From contig OX419343.1 in assembly GCA_948470475.1 (NCBI GenBank), forward strand, positions 22,014,821 through 22,078,820: DNA of 64,000 nt, written 5' to 3'. The DNA comes from Galaxea fascicularis. Taxonomy: Eukaryota; Cnidaria; Anthozoa; Scleractinia; Euphylliidae. Under the pieces are notes generated by a model that did no database searches, was not told the DNA's origin, and worked only from the letters and a program-made list of their open reading frames with translations. The translations under genes were made by a program, and so were the position numbers. This document shows positions 55,449-64,000 of this stretch, in pieces. Position 1 is the first letter of the stretch. Every line of letters starts with the position of its first letter.

Positions 55449-55644
55449 GTGTTCCAGAATCGTTCTTGTTTCCTGAAAATGACAGATTGAGGACTTCCGT
55501 ATCATCCTTCCATTCGACCTTGAGATATTTTTCCGACTTAAACGATTTTATGGCTTGTGGCTTATCAGTAACTGGTAAGTTGCATTCTTCTAAAGAAAAC
55601 CCTCGAGATCTCGACAACACTGGAAGCAAAACAAGCATTCCAAC
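55449..55644 (-). CDS. First visible exon of the three-exon gene (duplicate of 332-527)
   Basis: 196 bp between the acceptor TTTCTCGTGTACAG and the donor ACAC/GTAAGC. Reads VGMLVLLPVLSRSRGFSLEE, then CNLPVTDKPQAIKSFKSEKY, LKVEWKDDTEVLNLSFSG and NDSGT plus one base. The hydrophobic opening may complete a signal peptide begun in an upstream exon, which I could not locate; alternatively the internal Met is the start. The copy at 332-527 has identical length and splice sites. Confidence 0.7.
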
Positions 55645-57396
55645 CTGTACACGAGAAAGAGCAGAGAAATGATAGTAGGTAACCTTCCTCTACGTACACT
55701 TATTACCAAGGGGCATAATTTATTTTATGCAACCGGAATCGGGATTAATTATCCCGGATGGGTCACACCTAGCCCTAATTATGTGTATATTTAGGACATT
55801 TAGACGCAGTGCACGCGGGTACAGGCCTCTTTCTTTACTGCTTCGGTGCAGGGCAAGCAGTACCGCACCCCATTCTCCCCAACACCCACATCGGTACCAT
55901 CGCAATCATGTTTGAGACAAGTCAGGCGTGTTTGCCCTCACCTTTGCTGGGAAAAGGTGCTCATTTCCAGATGTTTGTAATTTGATATGATATCAATAAA
56001 CGGCCACTCAGCTAAGTGACCAAATTATGCCAGATAATTGTCTCAGTTTCGTCCCCTTTCCGAGCAAACTGAGTTCAGCCCTAGCAATGCACATTGTTAA
56101 ATACATTCCTTTGTAAGCGAGCAAGGGGTATAAATAATTTCAAAATTTTACAACCTATTTTCTCTGGTTGTCTGAAACACGTTTGATTAGCACATCTAGT
56201 GACTGCGAAACTTAAATAACAAGATGTTACAACATTGGTAATCCATGTCTGTGATTCTGATGGCCTTCCAAGGTGTACTGCGAGTAAACGATGTTTTAAC
56301 CATATCATCTGACTGTCACAATTATCGCCCGCTAATCAATCAATCAAACTTTATTTATGGAAGGTAACACGTAATAGTGGCAACGCTAATAAACTTGTGG
56401 CCCAAAATATAAATGTTAAAAATTGAAAAAATATAAATTAATATGAATTACATACCATAATGTAAACTAGAAGAAACCATACAGTTATGGCTCAGATTGT
56501 CACGGGAGTCAATGAAGGTGACAAGTCACATGAAAATTTTGCAATTGTAGGGGCACGAAAAATTTGTTTTCTGGTTTGCTGTGAAGTTTGCTGTCCAAAA
56601 TACCTTAATTGCACACAGGTAATTAAACTCGATTTTTGAGCAGCTGCAGCATTGAAACTGCCAATGTTATTTTCTCTCTTGAAGCAAGTTATTCTCGTTT
56701 TTTGTACAACTTCGTTGACCGTTTTAAGGCTAGTTATAGTGAAATTGATCATCTGTTGTGCGATATTCACGGCTTAGAAGAGTTTTTCGGAAATCCATTT
56801 GTTCATCTTACCAATATATATACATAAAAAGATCCTTTCATTATCAGTGACGTCAAAAGTCAATCCATCTGTAGTCTACAGTATTGTTTCAAAAGATCTC
56901 AAGGTGATCACCATTCACATCTGGTGCAAAATTTGTTGTTGACTGATGTCTTACCAGTTTGCTATGTCACGCGCGCTTTCTCAACTAACACTAACAAGAA
57001 ATTCTCAGAATTTTCAAGCGGCCGTTTTTGCCATATGGACCGCCTTTATCGTTAGGATATAGTTTAGGTCGGTTGTAATTTAAAATTTTGAGTAAACAGT
57101 TCTGTCCAAGACACTTTTAGTAATATGATGCGCGACGATTAACTTATTACGCAATTCGGCCAATGTCTTACAAATAGACTAAATCGCAATCATTAAGGCC
57201 TGATATAATCAGTTTCACCTTAGATCAGTTCGATAGATCTGTCTTCGATTTAATCTATGAAAGAATTGCTTTACGGTTCGGTGTCTGTCCATTTCATTTC
57301 TGATCTCTGGGCAAAAGTCCTACTTTTCTGAACCAGTGCGTGAGCAGAATGGTTATAAAATTTAAATATTAATTTTCACCTCATTACTTATTCATA

Positions 57397-57472
57397 GAGG
57401 GCTTGGTCGTAAGGTACGTCTATCCCCTACCAGGAAGTCCCGGGTTCAATTCCTAGCAACGGCAACCCTCTT
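57397..57472 (+). pseudogene. tRNA-like sequence with good B box, copy 1
   Basis: GAGGGCTTGGTCGTAAGGTA has A-box character (GGCTTGGTCGTAAGG), and GGGTTCAATTCCTAGC contains a perfect B box GGTTCAATTCC (57442-57452) 45 bases later. Acceptor-stem pairing is poor and no CCA-compatible ends are seen, so this is a tRNA pseudogene or SINE head, not a tRNA gene. Followed by a T-rich run (57474-57517). Confidence 0.45.
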
Positions 57473-58304
57473 TGGTTTTTCTTTTTTCTTTTTCTTTTTG
57501 TTCTGCTTTTTTTTAAAGTATTAGTTTGACTAATCGTTGACCTTTAGAGCGATTTTTCAATTTTACATGGAAATTCAATGGGTATTTAGTAGAAACAAAC
57601 AGCCAAAACACCAAATGAGCGGCCTTTCGATTTCTTTGATAAGTCGGGAAAATCGACGATTTAATCACATCCAGGTTATGATGTTTTCATTACGATGTGT
57701 TGAACGATTCCTTAGACGTTTATATTTTTCTTAAAATCAAGCTGCATTTTACGCAGGCCATACGACGCGCTCTGTGGCCGTCGGGTTTGCGTGACTATCA
57801 ACTTGTTACGTGACACGAATATTGCACCATCATTTCAGATCATTTCAAGTACTCGGTTCGGGTGTAATTTTTGAGGAGAATGTCGCCATTGTGTTACAGA
57901 TCAACTACATGACAATCACAAAGGCCCGATATAATTCATTTTAAGTCCGTGGATAGGTTCCATAGCTTTTTTTTTTTTGATATGAAAGAATTACTTTGCG
58001 GTTCAGTGTTTGCCCAAACCTCTGGGGAATTTCCCCGCTAACCAGATTCTGAAGTAAAGATTGCATCATCATTTCAAGTGCGTGGTTCGTGTTGTTTACA
58101 GCTGAAGTTGAAAGGCAACAAAGGTCTTGGGAATCGTTTAGCATATCCTTATGACAATATCGTAGTTTAGATCAGATAAATTCTTGGATTTTCTGGAATT
58201 TGTCAATCCCCTTTCTCGAGTAAACACAAAGGATATTTGTTTGCGTGACAACCCGGATGCGTGACTGCCAAGCGTTATGTACTGTAAAATTAACATGTGT
58301 ATTT

Positions 58305-58466
58305 GACCGATGTCTGAGTGGCGCAAGTGATAAGCGCACGGGTTGAACTTTTGATTTGAGATCCCGAGGTCGCGCGATCAAATCTCAGTGCAGGCGAAAA
58401 AAAATTCTTGCAGCTCCGGTCGAGCGGGACCCGGGCCTCACGACGGACACGACAAATAAAAAAAAA
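58305..58466 (+). mobile_element. tRNA-derived SINE-like segment, copy 1
   Basis: GACCGATGTCTGAGTGGCGC opens a tRNA-like head, with a GTCTGAGTGG A-box resemblance. CGATCAAATCTCAG stands where a B box (GGTTCAAATCC) would be, about 60 bases later. A GC-rich body and an AAATAAAAAAAAAA tail follow. The layout of tRNA-like head, body and A-rich tail is that of a SINE. The B box deviates from consensus, so transcription is doubtful. Confidence 0.5.
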
Positions 58467-58865
58467 ACAAGAAATTCTCAGAATTTTCAAGCGGCCGTTT
58501 TTGCCATTTGGACCGCCTTTATCCTTAGGATGTAAGTTTAGGTCGGTTGTAATATAAAATTTTGAGTAAACAGTTCTGTCCAAGACACTTTTAGTAGCGT
58601 AATGCGCGACGATTAACTTATTACGCAATTCGGCCAATGTCTTACAAATAGACTAAATCGCAATCATTAAGCCTGATATAATCAGTTTCACCTTAGATCG
58701 GCTCGATAGATCTGTCTTCGATTTAATTTATGAAAGAATTGCTTTACGGTTCGGTGTCTGTCCATTTCATTTCTGATCTCTGGGCAAAAGTCCTACTTTT
58801 TCTGAACAAATGCGTGAGCAGAATGATTATAAAATTCAAATTTTCACTTCATTACCTATTCATAG

Positions 58866-58940
58866 AGAGCTTGGCCCTAGGGTACGTCTACCCCCTACCG
58901 ATCAGGAAGTCCCGGGTTCGATTTCTAGCAACGGCAACCC
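58866..58940 (+). pseudogene. tRNA-like sequence, copy 2
   Basis: Counterpart of 57397-57472 in the second 1473-bp unit, with a four-base insertion (CCGATCAGG versus CCAGG) and a B box GGTTCGATTTC that fits consensus slightly less well. Confidence 0.4.
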
Positions 58941-59768
58941 TCTTTGGTTTCTCTTTTTTCTTTTTCTTTTTGTTCTGCGTTTTTTTAAAGTATTAGTTTG
59001 ACTAATCGTTGAGCTTTAGAGCGACTTGTCAATTTTACATGGAGATTCAATGGGTATTTAGTAGAAACAAACAGCCGAAACACCAAATGAGCGGCCTTTC
59101 GATTTCTTTGATAAGTCGGGGAAATCGACGATTCACATCCAGGTTATGATGTTTTCATCAAGATGTGTTGAACGATTCTCTAGACGTTTATATTTTTCTT
59201 AAAATCAAGCTGCATTTTACGCTGGCCATACGAGGCGCTCTGTGGCTGTCGGGTTTGCGTGACTATCAACTTGTTACGTGACACGAATATTGCACCATCA
59301 TTTCAGATCATTTCAAGTACTCGGTTCGGGTGTAATTCTCGAAGAGGATTTGGCCGTTGTGTTACAGATCAACTACACGACAATCACAAAGGCCCGATAT
59401 AATTCATTTTAAGTCCGTGGATAGGTTCCATAGCTTTTTTTTTTTTATATGAAAGAATTACTTTGCGGTTCAGTGTTTGCCCAAACCTCTGGGGAATTTC
59501 CCCGCTAACCAGATTCTGAAGTAAAGATTGCATCATCATTTCAAGTGCGTGGTTCGTGTTGTTTACAGCTGAAGTTGAAAGGCAACAAAGGTCTTGGGAA
59601 TCGTTTAGCATATCCTTATGACAATATCGTTGTTTAGATCAGATAAATTCTTGGATTTTCTGGAATTTGTCAATCCCCTTTCTCGAGTAAACACAAAGGA
59701 TATTTGTTTGCGTGACAACCCGGATGCGTGACTGCCAAGCCTTATGTACTGTAAAATTAACACGAATA

Positions 59769-59939
59769 TTTGACCGATGTCTGAGTGGCGCAAGTGATAA
59801 GCGCACGGGTTGAACTTTTGATTTGAGATCCCGAGGTCGCGCGATCAAATCTCAGTGCAGGCGAAAAAAAATTCTTGCAGCTCCGGTCGAGCGGGACCCG
59901 GGCCTCACGACGGACACGACAAATAAAAAAAAAAAAAAA
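59769..59939 (+). mobile_element. tRNA-derived SINE-like segment, copy 2
   Basis: Second copy of the segment at 58305-58466, nearly identical and followed by a longer A-run. It was duplicated with the whole 1473-bp unit rather than transposed independently. Confidence 0.5.
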
Positions 59940-60040
59940 CGGGTATTACTAGAAGTGGCACGTCGCTAAGCGACGGCCGCTTAAAAAAAAAACGAGTATT
60001 ACTAGAAGCGGCACGTCGCTAAGCGACGGCCGCTTAAAAA
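59940..60040. repeat. Doublet of a strong hairpin unit
   Basis: Two units of about 50 bp, beginning CGGGTATTACTAGAAG and CGAGTATTACTAGAAG. Each contains GCACGTCGCTAAGCGACGGC, whose halves CGTCGCT and AGCGACG pair perfectly, extended by GCGGC/GCCGC in the second unit. Each ends in an A-run. This is a typical 3'-terminal structure for some non-autonomous elements; the role is unknown. Confidence 0.7.
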
Positions 60041-63000
60041 CCAGTTTTGCTCGTACGTACTTTTGCGATGTTATTGTAAAATAACATTTTGGCAGTATGA
60101 CCACGCGGCTGCGGTTAGTGATTCCACTTGAGTTTTGAACATTTTATGAACTCATTTTTTATGATCCCGACAGGAATACAGACGATAGAAAACTGCCAAT
60201 GTTAAATTAGATAATCAGTTTGATATCCATTTTGTTATATGCTGAACACCTTTGAGTGACACAATGAACGGCAAACAATCAGTTATTAAAATGTCTCTGT
60301 CGAGGGAGTATTGACTGATCGATAACACCTGAAAAAATGTCCAAACTGATAAGCACTCCATAATGTTTTCTTTACTTTCTGAAAGCCAAAGCATCCATTC
60401 ATTAGCTACTGAAAGTGTCGTTCTAACTTCTGAACTAAAGATCGGATCTGAATTAAACATCGTTACTTCCTGTTGTATTGTCTAACCAAGTGGCGGTCTT
60501 GACATCGGGTAAACAAGTTCTTATCCCGTTATTTAGTTTGTTTTCTGTCGTTCATAGCAAGCATCTAGATTTTTTGAGCTTAAATCAGGAAATATAATTC
60601 AATTAGGCGGACCGGGATTAATCAGTTTTGAGACGAAAGATATATTATATAATATAAACGAAAAAAATGTGAACGGAAAGTTGAAGTTTGAGGAAGTAAC
60701 ATGGTGCAAAGTTAGAATAGACGGAAGAATACAACTGATTAAGTAATAGCATTTAAAAACGTATTGAATTAAATCTGATGCCTGTTTGCACAGATCTATG
60801 CCGCACACGCATCCACTTTGCAATGAAATGCAAAGCAATGCAATGCAATGTGTTGACATTATAGACTTATGCATGCTTCGAACAGAAAGCATGTTTTGAG
60901 GTCAGTAAAATCTTATAAATACTATGCCATACTAGTTATTGACTGTTGATACTTTTTAAAGCAGATTTTGACTGCTATCAAATGTTGTGTAAGGGCTGCA
61001 ACTCAGTTGTAAGTCAGAGCTCTAAATTTAATTCAACTTCATGCAAATTGAACTCAGCGCAATCGACCTACCATAAAATCAATTCGTTCCATCTTCGAAG
61101 CGCGTGGAATTTGAAGTTTGATCTTCTTTCAGTAGCTCGTAAGCTTACGACGGACTGATTCATTGCAGAAAACTGCTCGATCGTTGGGAATTGTGGCCTC
61201 CTATACGCGTGTTTACACACGGGGAGGCCCCTTTTGCCCTGCAATTATGACTGCCGTTATCACCAAACTATTTTCCATGCAATTCGCTCCAGAGGTCAAT
61301 ACATTCTTCGCTACAACAGCGAATTTAAGGAAGAAAGGGGAGAAAAAGAAAATGATTTTAAATAACATGCTTTAGCAACCTTCCGGCATTTGGGCTGGTT
61401 GGTCCCATGTTTGAACTCTTTTTCTCCAAGACTGTAATTCCATCGCTCCTAATTTCTGTACTTATCATAATTTTCGGGTTTTTACTTAAAATCGTTTTAA
61501 CAATTTACGTAATATTGTTTGTTTATAAAATTCACGCTATCACTATCCAAAACAATTGGCTGCGTTTTCAGAGTCAGTGGAGCATAGAATCAACGGAAAG
61601 TATTTAGTTGTTCTTTGAAGCATAGCGGGTCCGCGCTGCGACTCGCTGCTGAACGTTGACGATAAAGCGTTTGATATGATATGCCGTTTGAAAGTTTAAG
61701 TCTAAAATTAGCCTGAGGATTGTTGTCGATGCAGTCAATTTCGATGCAAACAAAGTCGATGCGGTCAAGTTGCCTGCGGGTTGTTGTCGATGTCGTCAAT
61801 TTGCAATTGAAAATTGCAACTGATAATAGCTATCTGGCTTTTTCTATGAAAACTGAACAAACGAAAATTGCCGGGATATATTCTGTAGGGAAACTATTGA
61901 ATTCCTCACCTATTCCAACATAAAACTATCTTTTAAGATTTAGCTCGGGAGGTTGTGGTTCTTGATCGTGGTGGTTACAACAATATATAAACAATCAGAA
62001 TGATGAGCTCATCTATCGCGTGAGCTCACATATAATCCAATTGTTAAATATAGCTGATGAGGGCGCAGCCCGAATCAGCAATCAAGAGCGAATAATCTAA
62101 TTGTTTTAGTTTAAATCTACTAGTCGTTCAAAACAAAACAAGTAAATTATCTAAATTCTCTCCGCAGACACTTGAAAACCCGAAGAAGCACATTTCAGCT
62201 TTGCTCCATTCAATATTCTTAAAAATGATAAATTTTTACACAAAAAGAGTGTAGTCACTTGGCGGATGTGGAGAAATTAAAAAAGGCCCAAAGAGCAGGG
62301 ACAAGTAAAGAAGAAGAAATAAATGAATGTTTTACGAGCAGTTAACTTACTATATATAAGCTATCGACCATATTTTCCTCTACAAATCCGGTTATAAAAT
62401 TCAGCTTATCTTAGGGAAGTTTTACTTGTTTTTAATATCTTAGAAATAAGAGAAAAAAAGAAAGAATGAAAGGAACTTACCATCCACTTAATAACATCCA
62501 TGTTCTTGAAAAATATCCACAAGTCACTTGTTGTGTCGTTTGTTCAAGTTAGGCAGGGCTTCAATTTAAACCCTCTCTTAACAATTGCGGAGTTTGTCGC
62601 AACATATTGGGGATGTTCCCAGCCGATAATAATAGGTCGCTTAATTTATGTAGCAGGTAGAGGCGCGCGTTTAACTCCGCTTAGTCGAAACCTGTAATGT
62701 TCTTTAAGACACTTAAGAAAGTGTGTTCTCTACCAGATGATTTTGTCTCTCAGAATATACTGTTTTCATTTGTTTTCAAGAGTGACCTATTATATTAAGT
62801 ATAACAGTTAACTTCGCCTTGTTTCTTTTCGAGACTCAAAAAATAGTTCAAATGTAAATCGAAAGTCTTTTTTTTATAGGTTTGCTTCCTCTTCCACTTT
62901 GATTACTGATCACGGTCTTGCAGATAAAAGCTACATTACCGTATACGCGTGACCTATTAATTTTAACTGCTAACTTCGCTTCTTTCTTTTCTGGACTCGA

Positions 63001-64000
63001 AAATAGTTCAACTGAGGAACTCCTTTTTTTTTGCTTCCTCTTCCAATTTGCGAGTATAATGTATGTCATTGGTAAAAAGCGCCCGGGTTTTTTTTATGGA
63101 TTTGTTTATACGTGTGACCCGTAAAGTATATCGGGGTCTTTCTTTCCTTGACTCAAATTAAAGTAGTTCAAATTGGAAATCTCTTTTTAGGTTTGCTTTG
63201 AAAAAAAAATAAGAATAAAGTATAAATACAGTATAAGGTTAGAGAGGATCGCATTAGTCACTTCATGTGATTCTTTGTTCACGATTTTTAAAACAAATTT
63301 TCAGTTTTTGGATAAGTCTTAAAAGTGTTTCAATTTTCTCTACTCCAAACGGATGCTCTTCAAATATCTCAATTCTGTATCAGTTGTAGATTAAGCCTGA
63401 GGAAATCTGAATATATCTATATCTAGAATTTTTCCTGAAATAAACTTTATGTCAAATTATTTGTTATATTATCATTTTATTATTATATTTTTATTTCAAG
63501 TGAAACCAAGTCTATTTGCTAAGTCATCGGGGTGATATGATGTGGATAAAGATTTTTTTGGGAAAAAAAATGACACTTTCGACAAAGTTTTAGTCCTGAG
63601 ATTTTCTTAGTAATTGATTTTTATTTTTTAGTTAATCGAAGAAAACAATGTTGATCAGTCACATTTATTTTCAGTGAACCAGATTATCGGTTTCCTCGAT
63701 GGAGTTCGAACCGGATGTGAAACTCCATTTATTTAATATGGCACACCCTTCCTATGTGTTTTAATTTTGGAAACATAAACTTAAGTCCCGTGATCCTGTG
63801 ATTAAAAAAATACATTCCTGGCTTTTTATGGTTACAGCAAAATAAGTGGCAGTCGCACTGGCAAAGGTATCGTATAATAACAAAGTTGGTTATCAGTGTT
63901 GATCTAAAACTTTCTGTAAGGACGTGGTTTTGAATGACGGGTTGCCAGCCGGCCGAGGAAGTGGAACAAAGATTCAACGAGGGGGCGGCCAAAAAGCTCA
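60041..64000. other. Gene-poor remainder of copy B
   Basis: Aligns with 2010-6113 of copy A with many small differences. No frame is conserved with splice sites in both copies. The Tudor-like exon of copy A is absent here: the equivalent interval (63200-63530) holds unrelated AT-rich sequence. Confidence 0.5.

Larger units (their letters stand above)
56994..60040. mobile_element. 3.05-kb insertion in copy B: two 1473-bp repeats plus hairpin doublet
   Basis: Copy A reads CTTTCTCAACTAA then, within about ten bases, CCAGTTTTGCTCGTACG (1986-2023). Copy B has 3.05 kb between these words. The insert contains two direct units starting ACAAGAAATTCTCAGAATTT (56994-58466 and 58467-59939), each ending in a tRNA-like segment and poly-A, then two hairpin units (59940-60040). 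AAGCGGCCG near the left end (57017) and CGGCCGCTT at the right end are inverted words. No transposase or reverse transcriptase frame is present, so it would be non-autonomous. Confidence 0.75.
55124..64000. repeat. Segmental duplication, copy B
   Basis: Same-orientation partner of 1-6113 (see there). Net length is about 2.8 kb greater, mainly through the insertion at 56994-60040. It runs off the end of the window at the position matching 6113 in copy A, so the true duplication may be longer. Confidence 0.9.

Noticed and set aside
58305..58395. Genuine tRNA gene
   Set aside because: The cloverleaf does not close, the B box is off consensus and an A-rich tail follows, as in a SINE.

Overview
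The window reads as animal nuclear DNA, most likely from a cnidarian and probably an anthozoan such as a coral (inference). It is AT-rich with split genes and a dense mix of DNA transposons, LINEs and an LTR element. It also carries a GC-richer island of capsid-like, fibre-like and coiled-coil genes of the kind I associate with Polinton/adintovirus-type insertions in cnidarians. Host genes appear only as isolated exons or short exon chains.

Layout. 1-6113 is copy A of a segmental duplication whose partner, copy B, fills 55124-64000 in the same orientation. It carries a minus-strand exon (332-527), a LINE scrap, a frameshifted Tudor/MBT-like exon (5210-5444) and a membrane-protein exon (6298-6583). 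6871-16957 is a head-to-tail array of six full units and one partial unit of about 1586 bp, almost identical to each other and cut by a 200-N gap. Each unit holds a string of perfect hairpins that could belong to a structured RNA. 17158-18464 holds short palindromic and GTTGAA-type repeats. 18465-25100 is the virus-like island: a coiled-coil protein with a hydrophobic tail (+), a large capsid-like protein (-), a penton-like protein (+), a collagen-like fibre (+), a membrane protein (+) and a small Cys protein (-). All but possibly the last are clearly broken by stops or frameshifts. A long inverted repeat follows at 25101-25477.

25.7-31 kb is mostly gene-poor, with one hypothetical ORF, a three-copy 190-bp repeat and an EGF-like exon at 31035. 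31321-40230 (copy C) and 50450-52125 (copy D) form a second duplicated block. Copy D lacks the insertions in copy C and serves as the empty site for three elements: an insertion at 31740, a Mutator-like element with long terminal inverted repeats at 33050-38718, and a 449-bp MITE at 38803-39251. The Mutator-like element contains a protein-kinase glycine-loop fragment. It is interrupted by a complete Ty3/gypsy retrotransposon (33397-37903) with identical 127-bp LTRs, a 5-bp target duplication and an uninterrupted 1339-residue Gag-Pol, evidently a young insertion.

43.0-47.9 kb is a decayed minus-strand CR1/L2-like LINE (esterase, endonuclease and RT fragments), followed by the 3' end of a plus-strand LINE with an (ATT)n tail. 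The best-supported host gene is on the minus strand at 53923-55644: three exons whose splice phases join exactly into one frame. Its first visible exon is duplicated at 332-527. Copy B also carries a 3.05-kb insertion (56994-60040) made of two 1473-bp repeats containing tRNA-derived sequences.
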